From: Silurus meridionalis
Taxonomy: Eukaryota > Chordata > Actinopteri > Siluriformes > Siluridae
NCBI RefSeq assembly: GCF_014805685.1
Contig: NC_060906.1
Span: 5,309,715-5,373,714, forward strand
Reading direction: 5' to 3'
Length of the DNA stretch: 64,000 nucleotides
Every line of letters begins with the position of its first letter. The first letter of the stretch is position 1. Positions 32,866-45,126 of this stretch are shown here, piece by piece. The notes beneath the pieces were generated by a model. That model had not been told where the DNA came from, searched no databases, and was given only the letters and a program-made list of their open reading frames with translations. Both the position numbers and the translations under genes were made by a program.

Positions 32866-33804
32866 ATGTCAAATGTGCTGACTATAAACATAATTATTAC
32901 CGATCAGGAGTTTAAAATAATGTGTTTGACAGAAACGTGGATTAAACCGAATAAATATGTAGCATTAAATGAAGCTAATCCTCCTAGGTATCGTTACATA
33001 CACCAACCCAGTCTAAATAGCAGAGAAGGCGGAGTTGCAGATATTTATTATAATAATCTAAGCGTCACACAAAAGACTAAACACAAGTGTAAAACATTTG
33101 AAGTTCTTTACACCAACAGTCAATTCCATTAATTATTATTTATAGACCCCCAGGGGCCCGACTCTGATTGCTCCTTCTTTACACAAAGCCTTAGTTGTTG
33201 GTGACTTTAATATTCATTTTGATAATCAGAAAGACTCCTTAAGAGCATCAATTGTGTCCACTTTAGATTCAGTAGGTATTAATTAGAATGTTATAGGATT
33301 TACTTATACTGGTGATGCACTCTTGATTTGTTCTTAACAATTGGATTAAAAATTAAAGATTTAGTCATAATTCCACAGTCTGAAGCTATTTCAGATCATT
33401 ACCTCATCTCTTTTCAAATCTGCCTCAGTCACTGCATTAGTACCTCACCACGTTACCGTGTTAAACACTTTCACGTCAGCTACAGCAGTGATCTTCCAGA
33501 AATTACGATATTAATTAGATCTCCGTCTGACCCCGCTGAGCTCAACTGGGCCACTATATACCTAGAATCAACGTTACGTTATACTCAAGATAATGGTGCA
33601 CCCCTTAAGACCAAAATGATCAGGGAGAAAAAATCAGCACAGCGGTATAATGATCAAATGTGTGCCTTAAAACAGACCACTCAGAAATTAGAACGTAAAT
33701 GGCGTCAAACAAAATTAACAGTATTTCAAATATCATGGAAGGAGAATCTCCTGAGTTCTAGAAAATCTCTTAGTGCTGCTGATCATATTTCTCCACCCTC
33801 ATAG
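32866..33804 (+). pseudogene. L2 LINE: endonuclease and linker region
   Basis: The endonuclease frame contains IMCLTETWIKP (with the catalytic Glu), then LNEANPPRYRYIHQP and REGGVADIYYN. A second frame at 33328-33804 gives the later endonuclease and linker: AISDHYLISFQI (with the catalytic Asp-His pair), then SPRYRVKHFHVS and NGAPLKTKMIREKKSAQRY. A break between them lies at 33132-33328. In the family this protein nicks target DNA at insertion. Confidence 0.85.
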
Positions 33805-33937
33805 AAAATAACAAGCAGAATCATAGATTTTTATTCTGTACTGCAGCAAAATGAACAGGAAATAAAAGCACTGCACTCACATGCACACCATCAATAGGTA
33901 GTAATGATTTCATCAACTTTTTTAATAATAATAATAA

Positions 33938-34257
33938 TTGCTGTTTAACTGCATGGTTCATTTTTATAAAGACACCATTTAACTTACAATCAACAAAACT
34001 TGGTATTTTTTCTCAAGTTTTAAAATAGCTGATAGAAAGAGATTTATTTAGTGCAGACTGGTGGAGGTGGGGAAGTGTTTGAGCATTGGTGTGTGACTGG
34101 AGGGTGGAGGAAGAGGATCACATACACCTCTGTTTAGTGTCATTAATGAGTGCTGTCCTGCAGTGTGCAGTTTGTGCCTTAAACTATAAAAAGAGGAGAT
34201 ACAAGAGATTTGGAACAGAGACAGAGAACATCCACAGTGCTGATGACACACAGTTGT
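33938..34257 (+). mobile_element. Chimeric repeat unit, copy 3, inserted in L2
   Basis: This segment equals the right part of copies 1 and 2 (TTGCTGTTTAACTGCATGG through TGCTGATGACACACAGTTG). It is flanked by a direct repeat of about 20 bases, 33911-33931 and 34258-34278, which reads CATCARCTTTTTTAATAATA. That is consistent with a target-site duplication created when the unit inserted into the L2 element. Confidence 0.7.
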
Positions 34258-34561
34258 CATCAGCTTTTTTAATAATAAAGTTGAAAACATCAGGCAAGAA
34301 ATCCAGAGGATCAAAATAAAACCAAACTATTTTATAAATAACCCTGTAGGCAGCAGTGTCATTATAACAGACCATCAATTACAAGTTAAAGTTTTACTCC
34401 TATTCAAGAGAACGACTTCATTTCATTTATTTCCACATCAAAATCATCTACCTGCAGTCTCGATCCCTTGCCTACAAGTTTCCTCAAACAGATTATTCCA
34501 GAGGTAATTGACCTTTTTTTAAAATTTTTTGAAAACTCTTTCATTTGCACTGATAATGTAA

Positions 34562-35458
34562 ATGTATCAGTCAGGATTTCGGCCTCATCATAGCACAGAG
34601 ACGGCGCTAGTTAAGGTGGTAAATGACTTATTATTAGCCTCTGATAAAGGTTTTGTCTCTTTACTTGTTTTGCTCGACCTCAGTGCAGCTTTTCACACCA
34701 TTGATCATGGAGAACGTTGCTGGACTGGAGAACGTTGTTGGAATAAAGGGAACAGCTCTCTCTTGGCTCAGGTCTTATTTAACTGATTGCTATCAGTTTG
34801 TTGATGTAAATGGTGAGTCCTCCACACTCTCTGAGGTAAAGTTTGGTGTTCCGCAAGGATCTGTCTTAGGCCCACTGCATTTCTCTTTATATCTGCTGCC
34901 TGTGAAATTATACATAAACATGGTATTCGCTTCCATTGCTATGCTGATGATACAAAGCTGTATATTTCAGCAAAGCCAGATGAGAGAGATCAGCTTAACA
35001 ATGTTGAGGAGTGTGTAAAGAACATTTGACAGTGGATGCTTGATAACTTTCTTCTGCTCAACTCAGATAAGACTAAAGTACTTTTACTAGCTCCACATGT
35101 AGCTAGACGTAAACTTTCTGATTCAGTAGCATCTCTGGATGGTGTTTCTGTTTCAGCGTGTACAGCAGTCAAAGAGCTTGGTGTGATTATTGACCCGAGT
35201 CTTTCCTTTGAGGCTCATGTAAGTAATATTTCCAGGATCTCCTTCTTTCACCTTAGAAATATTGCTAAAATGAGAAATATGATGTCATTGCAGGATGCAG
35301 AAAAACTAGTTGATGCTTTTGTAACATCTAGATCAGACTACTGCAACGCTTTACTGTCTGGGTTTTGGAGTAAGTGCAGAAATAAGCTTCAGTTAGTTCA
35401 GACTAGTTCAGAGTCCTCACTAGATCTAGAAAATATGAGAACATCAGCCCTGTTTTAA
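34562..35458 (+). pseudogene. L2 LINE: reverse transcriptase
   Basis: Blocks are [75 protein letters not shown], then the catalytic YADDTKLY box (readable in a third frame near 34940). WMLDNFLLLNSDKTKVLLL and LGVIIDPSLSFEAHVSNISR follow, with SRSDYCNALLSGFW. Three frames are needed to read it all. Sequence and motif order are typical of the L2 group within the CR1/Jockey lineage. Confidence 0.87.
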
Positions 35459-36720
35459 TCATCTACACTGCTCCCAATTACATCTCACACTGATTATAAA
35501 ATACTACTACTGACGTATAAAGCACTTAACAGTCTCGCACCGCAGTATCTGAGTAAACTTCTGTACCAGTATGTTCCTCCACGCCTACTTAGATCCAAGG
35601 ATGCAGGCTATTTGTTGGTACCTCAAATAATGAAGACTCCAGCAGGGGGCAGATCTTACTCTTATAAACCAAACAGTTATGGAACAACCTTCCAATCAGT
35701 GTTTGGGACTCAGACACAGTCTCAGAGTTCAAGTCGAGGCTGAAGACATTTATTTAGTGGAGTCTTTAGTCAGTAGGTTTTTGTGAGGTAAAGGAGCAGA
35801 TCTGGAGGGATCATGGATATCTTGGATTTAAACATGCTCCTGAGGCTCCAGTGACCACTGTTCCTGCCCCTCTCCCCTCCGTGGATCTTCACACTTCTGT
35901 GCAGCTTGGGACGGTCTCTCATCAACACCTTGGGTGGTTCCATGTAATTCCGGGTTGCTTTGAGGATGGATTGGACTGTAGTTGGTGTCGGCGGTCTGCT
36001 GCACTTACTCGGGAGTGCAGTTTGCTTCTGATTATCATCACTGTACCCCGCAACATTGTATATCTGCTTCAAATGGACATTTGGTGCAACCCAGATGAGG
36101 ATGGGTTCCCTCTTGAGTCCTCTCAAGGTTTCTTCCTTATGCCATCTCGGGGAGTTTTTCCTTGCCACAGTTGCTCATCAGGGACAAACATACTTACAAA
36201 GAACATATTTACGTTTAATCACCACATCATCTGTGTAAAGCTGCTTTGAGACAATGTTCATTGTTAAAAGCACTATACAAATAAAAATGAGTTACATTGA
36301 ATAGAATTGAATGGATATGGAGTGTTTGGTGAACTGGGATATTTGTATGCTGTCGTCTCCTCACTCTCACACGTTCACTCAGGTTTGTTGATGGTGGTGT
36401 GGTGGGTCGTCTCTTATCCCAGAGATCTTTATGTTGGTGTTACCTTCTCGTTCTCCCTTTTAGCTATGCTGCTATAGCGAGTCCTGCCTGAATCAAAACT
36501 GGATTATCCATATTGTTTGTGTCTTATAACTTTAATTAGCCAATAAGTTTATGGTTCTTGGTTTTGAGAGTTTCATAAGTTGTGCACAATGACGTGTATT
36601 TATTTGTGTAATAAATGTATTTAGGGTGATGTTTATATATGAAATGAAGCTCTCAGAAATGTCTCCAGATTTGCAGATATGAACAGTTCATTAGTAAAAT
36701 ACTAGAACATGGCAGGTTAC

Positions 36721-36773
36721 CAGTCTTTTGAGGGTGAGGTCACATAATCTGTGTCCTGATCAGGGATCTCCAT
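36721..36773 (-). CDS. NLRC3-like gene, probable first coding exon
   Basis: Starts ATG at 36773 and reads MEIPDQDTDYVTSPSKD, then a donor (GTAACC). Its 53 coding bases leave phase 2, which joins exactly with the CVSMKSD exon. An acceptor (GTTTTCTAG, ending near 36844) precedes it, so a further 5' UTR exon is expected upstream. This start is the only ATG in frame in the exon. No promoter can be assigned; 36774-38190 is AT-rich with a (TA/GATA) tract near 38023-38080 and no supportable gene. Confidence 0.6.
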
Positions 36774-38017
36774 TTTTCACTGCTCGTGTACACACAGAGT
36801 CCTGAAGACGCCGATCTCTTCTGCTGGAATCAATCACAGTCCTAGAAAACACAAAAACAACATGCAGTTAAAACTGGGGAAAATCTTTCTAAAACCAGCT
36901 GATCCTCATGATGTCTTACTGATTCTCACATATTTTTCTAACATCTTTATTCCTCATCTGAACTCATACTGTCAGGAGGTGTGCAATAAACAACACCAAT
37001 AAACACTGTTTTATTTTTAATTTCTATGTTTAAAAAGTGATTAAAGTCTTCTGTATTTCTATATTTTCCACACACAGTCCATTAAAGTCCCATTAGAGGT
37101 GAAATCCATAGACATATAAGACACAGACGCCTCATTGCCGCCTTGGTCCATTGCTGCGATACGTCAATGCTGCTGCAGTCTTGGTCCAGGCGAGAGTTCC
37201 CTGTACACAAATACAACTACACAACATATATAACAACATAACAATAATAGAGTGATAATAACAATAACTGTACAAACAATTAGTGATAATAGATGATTGA
37301 GAGATATTATATAGCCTTCAATTTATTATTATACTCATTTATTATTGTACAATTATTAACTTTTCTTTTTTGTCTGTATTCTATTGTAATTGATAATACA
37401 TACTATTAGCATTTTATTACACTATAATGCATTATTATTATTATTAATGTTATTACTATTATTAATAGTAAACAATTGCATTTAGCAATATATTAGTTAT
37501 TTATATAGTTATACTACTGTACGTTTTTATTCCATCGTACTTAATACTGGAATACAAAAAGATTTGATGCACTGTTATTGTACCATAATCACATCCATGT
37601 ACTTCCATAAAGAATCCAGCAGTTCTCTTTGTTCTTCACTGTTTTGGAGAATAAATCTGTAAATAACTGCATCATTTTAGTGTATAAAAATACAGAAAAA
37701 AGTCTGCCAGTGGGATTTGTATTTGTGGCAGCGGGGGCGTGGCCGAGGGTCGGTTTGTGAATGGAGGGCAGGGGATTGCCTCACCTGAAGGTAATGTGAC
37801 CTAATGATTATTCTTTCTTTTCCAGTGATCGGAGGGTGCATTTAAGGAGGAGAGTGTGTGTGTGTAGATGGTGTGTGTGCGCGTGTGCCAGAGACGTGCT
37901 GCGTGGGACAGACATGAGACATTGTGGTGTTCCTTCTTCCCACATTCACACGCTCTCCCACAGTATTATTTAGGGTTTGTTTCAATGATGGGTATCTCAT
38001 TATAGTTTAACTATCAA

Positions 38018-38055
<38 letters not shown>

Positions 38056-38193
38056 TATATATAGATATAGATATAGATATAATACCACTGCATTCTAAAA
38101 ATATATGGGAGCCTGTTTCAAGGATTCCACATTTTTCACAATTTCTATTTTTGTGTTTTTTTATCTTGTATAATTTTGGGTTGTGTGTCAGAT

Positions 38194-38480
38194 TCATAAT
38201 CTTGTCATAATCACATCTTTTTCCCTGATTTGATCACATGTTCTTTCCACCCCTACATTTCTTTGTATTGCAGATAATGTAGGTGTCTTCCTTTTGTTTC
38301 TGTGTCCCAAATGTGCTGCATCTTTTATCTCTGCTGTACTCATACACATCATAATGTTCAGATCTGCTTCCTTTAGTGCCTCTTTTACCAACTTCTCCAC
38401 TACCTCATTCCCCAATATTCTGACATGTACTGCTACCCATAAAAAACTGACCCTCATGCATATGATCTCAACATGATACC
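38194..38480 (-). pseudogene. RNase H-like fragment of a LINE
   Basis: The minus frame contains VSFLWVAVHVRILGNEVVEK and LVKEALKEADLN, which resembles the W-V-P-x-H-x-G-x-x-G-N-E-x-A-D segment of LINE-encoded RNase H domains (I-clade or related). The G-N-E is kept but the A-D pair has become V-V-E, so an active residue is lost. No RT is nearby. Confidence 0.55.
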
Positions 38481-38604
38481 ATTTTAGCGATAGTTTATAT
38501 AAAAGATCTCCGAGCTGTGGAGATTCCACTCTAAACTTTTCAGCGCTGATTTTGAGTCTGTACATAACAGGGTTTTCTGGCTGCTTTCCCGAATCACCTC
38601 CATT

Positions 38605-41185
38605 TAGACCACATTTCCATGTGGGCCCCACATGGGTTTTATCTGGATTATATGGGCATCACGTGAGCATGGGGTCAGAGTGGGCACTTTGATGGGCTGA
38701 ATGTGGGCCCCAGCTTAGTCAGGTTTGTGGGCCCCAGTTAGGTTGCCCATCTTGTTTATTTGAGGGCCATGTATGGGCCACATTTGGGCTATATTTAGCT
38801 ATATTTCTCAAAAGAAATCTATCATTCAATTTTTTCAATTGATGATAAATTCAATTGATATGTTTTTTGTGTGTTTTATAAGATCAATAGATTAACAAAA
38901 ATGTTATGTATTAACAATAACATAGTATGACCTTTAGTTAAACAAAACAAAACAAAAGAAAAAAAAAATTGGTTGTGCAGCTCCCAGCCCTCTCGTTGGC
39001 TCCTGTGTTTCCTGCCTTCTCATTCTGAAGAAATGGTCATCACTCACTACACTGGAGCACCTGACCTGGAGAACCTGACCTCTCTGTCACGGTAAGAAAT
39101 TATCTTTTGTTTTAAATAAATCACATTTTAATGTTGCTTTTATTTATTGTATACTTCTGAAAGATTTGTGGTAATTAAAGTTACAGGCACGATATAAAGA
39201 AGGTAAGTGTGGAGAGTGAACTAGTTTACCTCAGAGATAAACACCTGTGAAGAACTGAACATTCTTAACAATTAGCAGATAACTAGGAAATTGTCTACTA
39301 AAATGTGGAAATAACGACTTTTCAAACCATTTTCTACCGTGTTTTCTCCATATAATGTCCTCATGATAACAGGAGGGTGAAACAGTAAAAGCACTGTGGA
39401 GTCTTTTTCTCTTTCACCACCTTTATAACATGTGTATATACAATACACAGAGAAAAGCTCTGAGGAGATTGTGACAATACTTAACATTATTTTAATGTGA
39501 TTTAGCTGAAATATGTTGAGGTGTTACAATTTTTCATATTTATATAATTTCCAAACATTATTAAAAATATGTTATGTTATGATTATGTTAAAGATAATAA
39601 ACATTGCTTATTGTTCAATGTCTATTCGTCAGTGGTGTTGATGTGTGTCGATGACCTGAAAGGTGAGTTGTTTGTTTATGATTCCTTGGCCTTTTGGATA
39701 TTATTATCCTAAATAATCTGATGAAATACACAATTAACTGTAAAGGGTTATTATGTTAACTGGCAAAGCCAAGGAATCATGATCAGGATGTTCAAATAAT
39801 CAAAAAACTCACCTTTCAGGTCATCAACACACCACTGACGTTATGATCATCATCAACACCACCACTGATGAATAGGCACTGAACAAGCAGTCCCAGGTTT
39901 ATCACTTGTTGGGGTCCCCATGAAACATTTATTTTGTGGTCTGTGGTATTTGGTTGTGTTGTGAGGATTTGCTGGACGTTTCTGTATTTAGTTGCGTTGT
40001 GAGGATTTGCAGCACGTGTTGTTTAACTGATGAAGATGTTTTCTTAATTTGCTGGTGTTTTTTCTATTTGCATATGTTTTTTTCAGTTGCAGTATGTTGA
40101 ATTTTCTGGCCACCGTGATCGTGTGACTTACATCTTTCAGCTGATCAGAATCATTATTCTAATCATTGGCTTTTGGCAATGATTAATTATTCGTTTAAGA
40201 GGCAAGTTCACATGCAAGGTTGATATTTTAAATGTTCAATTCATAAGTTTTGGATTCCATACTGTGTGAGGCAGAGGTGGGAACAATTCACTGATGAGAT
40301 TCTAGGATATGTCTTAATTATATTGATGCATGATTTTAGATGCTGCTGTTAATGGTAGTATTTTAAAATGTACTAAATTTTCTGTCTTCTCTTTCTTTAC
40401 TGTTTTGTAGGTGTGCAGCTGAGGAATCTGCATAGACCCACCAGTTAAATATTTTACTCAGTAATTCTGTTATTCCTGTTTCTTGTTTACTTGAAAAAGC
40501 TCTGGAATTTATCTGGAAATTAAATTAAATTAATTTAATTTAAATCACATTTAATTTTAAAATTATAAATTTAAATTAATTCAAGTAATTTAAATTAAAT
40601 GTGATTTACACATTCTGAGATGAAGTCATTTATTTTTCACAGTTCAAATACTCAACCATGTAATTTTAAACATAGAGCAGCACATAAAATCAACTAATAT
40701 TAGTTCTTTGTTTGGTCAGGCACAGTTTTACATTGTAACTGAGGTTTGAAATGATTTGATAGTGGATTTTCCATAGTAAGATTAAGTTCACCCACAGAAA
40801 TCAATGATGAAATTAATAAATGGGTCCCAAATCTCACCCACTGTGGTCCCACAACAACCCCATAAAGGGGCTATTTGTGGGTTAACCAATGATTGAGTCA
40901 TGTGGGCCCCATAAGGGTTCTTTTTGTAGCCTATTTTGCCCCCATTTTTATCACCTATTTGGGACCCAAATAGGCCCATATAAAGAACATCTATACAGGT
41001 CCCACTTACAGCCCACCATGGACCCATCAGTGGCCCCTCTGGGCTAACACACATGCGGCCCATGTGGAGCTGATGGACAAATTTCTCTGGGCCCCATTTG
41101 GGTTGCCCATGCAGGGCCCAAGTGACAGCCCATCAAAAACCCACATGGGGCCAACATGAAAATGTTGGCTCTGTGTTTACGGGAA
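38605..41185. mobile_element. Putative DNA element with GGGCCC-rich inverted ends
   Basis: Both ends hold degenerate inverted matches: TCCATGTGGGCCCCACATGG near 38618, and inverted CCCACATGGGGCCAACATG near 41139. Multiple dispersed copies of TGGGCCC / GGGCCCA occur within 250 bases of the right end and 170 of the left. The interior is AT-rich and has no long open frame. An exon-like stretch at about 39033-39091, ending in CACGGTAAGA, is visible but short. I recognise neither superfamily nor target duplication. This would be a non-autonomous element if real. Confidence 0.45.
39618..39895. repeat. Imperfect hairpin-forming inverted repeat
   Basis: The left arm (39618-39695) and right arm (39767-39895) share GATGACCTGAAAGGTGAGTT and the ATGATTCCTTGGC motif in opposite orientation, separated by about 70 bases. 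A further copy of the GTCAGTGGTGTTGATG motif lies within the right arm. It lies inside the element with GGGCCC ends. Confidence 0.75.
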
Positions 41186-41611
41186 ATCATCCTGAGCCAT
41201 GACAACAACTCCAGGATCAGTTTGGAACAACCAAACAATCCCGGTGTTCTCATGTTTTTATCAGAAATATAATATAATTTTTATTAAACTCACATCAAAA
41301 ACACTTTTGATGTGTTTTTACTTTTGTCTGCTTGATGAATAAAATTTACAAACTAAAAATCATTCTAAAGGTCTAAGCCTCAAGCAGTGATTTTAGATCA
41401 ATGTTTTTCAATGGAAAACGTATAATAAATGTATTTGGTAAATTGGTGTAAGCAGTACACACAAACAACATGAAAAGAAAAAAAATGCAGTACTTGCATT
41501 ATTATTGTAATAACGAGTCACAAACATGTTTCTTTCGGAATAGCTTTTGCATAAAAAAATGACATCTTGGTGGTAAAAAAAACCAAACATTTGTCTGGTA
41601 GAATATAGTGT

Positions 41612-42805
41612 TTACTCGGGTAAATGGGGAGGGTTGTAAAACCATGTAAAACCTGTGCCAAATCGAATATGCTATCACAAATAAGAATTTCATTCCGGAT
41701 CGGTCGAGGCCCGGGTTACCAACAACCGCCACAGAAATGTGATGTGTAAGGTGAGAGGATGCCTGAGGAATGGAGAAGGAGTGTGCTGGTACCGATATTT
41801 AAGAACAAGGGAGATGTTCAGACCTGCAGTAATTACAGGTGAGTAAACTTGATCAGTCACACTATGAAGTTATGGGAAAGAGTAGTGGAAGGCAGGCTGA
41901 GAGAAGAGGTGACCATCTGTGAGCAGCAGTATGGTTTCATGCTGAGGAAGAATAGAGAAGGTCAGAAGGAGTTGCATTGTGTATTTGTGTATTTAGAGAA
42001 AGCGTACAACAGGGTGAAGAGAGGAGTTGTGGTATTGTATTAGGAAGTCAGGTGAGTCAAAGAAGTTTTTTTGGGTGGTAAAGAACATGTATGAGGACAG
42101 AGTGACAGCAGTGAAGTGTGCAGTAGGAACGTCAGACTGGTTGAAGGTTGGACTGCATCAAGGATCGGCTCTGAGCCCTTTCCTGTTTGCAGTGGTGATA
42201 GACAGATTGACGGAGAAGAGGTGGAAAAGGTGGAGGAGTTCAGGTACCTGGGGTCAACAGTGCAAAGTAATGGAGAGTGTGTTAGGCAAGTGAAAAAAGA
42301 ATGCAGGCAGGGTGGAGTGGGTGGAGAAGAGTGATAGCAGGAGTGATTTGTGATAGAAGAGTTTTGGCAAGAGTAAAAGGGAAAGTTTATAGGACTGTGG
42401 TGAGACCTGCGATGTTGTATGGATTCGAGACAGTGGCATTGAGTAAAAGACAGGAGGTGGAGCTGGAGGTAGCAGAGCTGAAGATGTTAAGGTTTTCGTA
42501 GTGACGAGGATGGACAGAAAATTAGTTTATTAGAGGGACAGTGCATGTGGGATGTTCTGGAGACAAGGTGAGGTAGGTGAGATTCAGATGGTTTGGACAT
42601 CTACAGAGGAGGGACATGGGGTATATCAGTAGAAGACCTTCTGAAGACCAAGGAGGAGGTTCATGGATGTGGTGAAGGAAGACATGCAGGTAGTTGTTGT
42701 GTAAAGAGACAGATGTAGAGGACAGGGGGGTATGGAGACGGATGATCCACTGTGGTGACCCCTAATGGGAAAAGCCGAAAGAAGAAGAAGAAGAGAAGAA
42801 GAAGA
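41612..42805 (+). pseudogene. RTE LINE copy with internal deletion
   Basis: The left end (AATGGGGAGGGTTG, then GGTCGAGGCCCGGGTTACC) matches the 5' region of the RTE at 13220-13330. It then jumps directly to the RT at about 41750. RT pieces: WERVVEGRLREEVTICEQQY, GQKELHCVFVYLEKAYNRV, LHQGSALSPFLFAVVIDR. Thumb: GKVYRTVVRPAMLYGFETVA and LSKRQEVELEVAELKML. The YADD/FADD box and about 250 bases around it are deleted near 42200. The 3' end is ATGATCCACTGTGGTGACCC followed by GCCGAAAG and (AAG)n. The endonuclease is missing. Confidence 0.85.
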
Positions 42806-43082
42806 ATTGCATACTTGCTGAATGTGTAGTTGTGGATTTAGTCAAGGGGCTGTGCAAATTAGGAGCGATTTGGCGCACTTGGGGTGGATGGTCCCTTTAA
42901 CAGTGCATACAAAAGAAAAAGAATTTCAGAGTTGTTGAACCTGTGGACTATATAATTGATGCAAAGGCAGAAATGAGTTTTCAGAATGTTCCTATTCTAA
43001 AATCATTGTCTTAATTACTTAACAACAAGAATATTTTGGAAGAAGGTGTTGAAAGTAAAAGTACTTTAAAGAGAGCAGTTTC

Positions 43083-43523
43083 TTGAATACACCTAAATTT
43101 AGACTGTCTTTAATTTTGTATGTCAATGATTTTGAGGTCTGCAATCCACTAGGAACCTCCAGGAAAAAAAAACATCACATAACAGCTGTGTACTGGGTGT
43201 TACAGTCTGAGTTGACATCCATTTATTTGGCAGTATTTTGTCAAGCAGTTGATGTCAAAACACGTGGCCATTCAGCGGTTCTTGAACCATTGCTGAAAGA
43301 TCTTGTATACTTGGAGTCAGAAGGAATTTTTTTTCCAAGTCTTGGCAGAAATATAAATGGTACCATACAGTGTGTGTTCGCAGATGATTTAGCTGCACAT
43401 TCAATTGTGGGATTTGCGGAAAATGTTTCAGGGCAGTACCCATGCAGATTTTGTCTTGGCCCGTGCTCAGATTATCAGTGGAAGGAGGTACAGACAGGTG
43501 ACTATAACTCGAGGACTAAGTAG
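43083..43523 (+). pseudogene. CMC/EnSpm-like transposase fragment
   Basis: An open stretch with YVNDFEVCNPLGTSRKKKH, VDVKTRGHSAVLEPLLKDL and VYLESEGIFF, then CVFADDLAAHSIVGFAENVS and YPCRFCLG. The same pattern (DDFEVTNPLG, L-x-S-D-G-I, H-x-L-x-G-L-V-E-S-F, CRFCL) occurs in the transposase at 59500-60945, so the two are divergent relatives. The region 42840-43080 just upstream may hold further decayed parts. Only the middle of the protein is preserved, and no termini are recognisable. Confidence 0.65.
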
Positions 43524-43907
43524 GAAACTCAATTCATGTTCAAACTGTGCTGAATGACCAAAGTAGTTCCCATTGCTTTGGTGTCAAAAAACATTGTTCT
43601 GACTGGAAATTTTAGTAACTTTCATGTCTTGAAATGCAAACAACCAGATGTAACCGCATGATCTTTTTTCTTTATGTTTACTTAAGAAAAAAATGTATAT
43701 ATAACCTTCACCCCCTCTGGTACAGCCAGGCACTGCTTCCTCCTGCTCTCAGGTTTTTATGTGTGGACAACCATTTTGCTGCCTACTTTATCTTCTCTAC
43801 ATCTACTCTGTGTAAGTGTTCTGCTTTTATAATGCTGTTTGCTATCCCACTTTTATTGAATCAAGCTATATTGTTTTACTTAGATTGTCTATTTATATAT
43901 GTTTAAC

Positions 43908-44619
43908 CAGTGTTGGGCAACGTTACTTTTAAAAGTAATGCATTACAATATTAAGTTACTCCCCAAAAAAGTAACTAATAACGTTACTTAGTTACTTTTT
44001 ATGGAAAGTAAAGCATTATATTACTTTTGCGTTACTTTTGCGTTACTTGTATCTCTTTCACGCCTTACAGGTGTAACAGGTGTAATATAGATAATTGCCA
44101 TTAAGAAATAAGTTATATTAGAGCAAAAGACATTTCATAAACATTTAAAATGCTTAATAACTTCTGAGAACAATAAGATGATCGACTAAATTTTGACCAC
44201 AAGGCTGAAAACTTTCCAGTCGCACTTCTGTACACTGCTTTTCAATCTGCCTTCGCCCTCAGAAATGTAACTATCGTATATAAGGTTAAGGGTGTGGGCT
44301 GCACACCGGTGATGTGGAGGGAGAACATACCTTTCACTGTCATCTCGTAAAACATCGTGCAATTCCGTAAATATGACCTCGTCCTCGTCTGCATCATTCT
44401 CTGCTTTTACAAAGTTCACGCTATTATCAGTGACCGTGGCAGTTTATCTTCCCACAAAGAGCAAATGTGCTGTGAATTTACTCTCTATCTCTGCTGCGGT
44501 TGCATTGTACATGTGTCTCCCACGGAGAACTTTTATTCTGAGCAATCCATAGATCTGCAGTGGTGGAAAGTCGGCAAAGGTTTTCTATATTTCTGTCTCC
44601 ATTTCCATATATTCAACAT

Positions 44620-44670
<51 letters not shown>

Positions 44671-45126
44671 TAGTGCTGTTCTTTGCATGCAGATGTTTTT
44701 TTTTTTTTTTAATGGTATTTTTTGCAGTTGACAAGAGCTTTTCACCAACACATAATCTACACTTAACCATTATTCCTTTCTCCTTTTCCTCCACTATTTC
44801 AAAATAATAAGAATACTTCCATCACAGTAATGTAATTCTCTGGTTTGCCAGCTCCGCTTCTGACCAGCTTCTGTTCCCGCGGCTCGCACATATGAGTGTG
44901 CGATTCTATGTGACTACGTTAATTCAGTATTTATTTTTTTTATGCAAAATAATTTAACTGAAAAGTAACTCGCATTACTTTTTTAAAAAAGTAACTCAGA
45001 TATTAATGTGTAAATGTATAAAGTAACGCGCTACTTTACTCGTTACTCCAGAAAAGTAATATAAAGTAATATCCAGAAAAGTAATACGTAACGCATGTTA
45101 CTTGTAACGCGTTACCCCCAACACTG
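43908..45126 (-). mobile_element. hAT-type transposon, ends intact, coding decayed
   Basis: It begins CAGTGTTGGGCAACGTTAC and ends GCGTTACCCCCAACACTG, short inverted repeats of the hAT type. Many copies of the AAAGTAACT / AGTTACTTTT motif fill the subterminal 150-200 bases on each side. The 8 bases flanking each end do not match (TGTTTAAC and ATAAAATG), so a target duplication is missing. A (CA)n tract lies at 44622-44669. Confidence 0.8.
44186..44419 (-). pseudogene. hAT transposase fragment
   Basis: About 77 codons. They contain LPPHHRCAAHTLNLIYDS, which corresponds to the C-x-x-H-x-L-N-L motif of hAT transposases in the helical insertion region. No DDE residues or dimerisation domain can be identified in the remainder of the element, so most of the gene is gone. 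Confidence 0.65.

Larger units (their letters stand above)
32170..36296 (+). mobile_element. L2-clade LINE, long but decayed copy
   Basis: It covers a 5' region, the APE endonuclease, a linker, reverse transcriptase and a 3' UTR ending with TGTTCATTGTTAAAAGCACT and the ATTGAAT-type tail at 36280-36300. A 320-bp copy of the chimeric unit is inserted at 33938-34257. It lies in the intron between the first two NLR exons, opposite to the gene. Short segments beyond 36300 (to 36480) also match 28965-29130, so the downstream sequence belongs to a related repeat. Confidence 0.87.
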
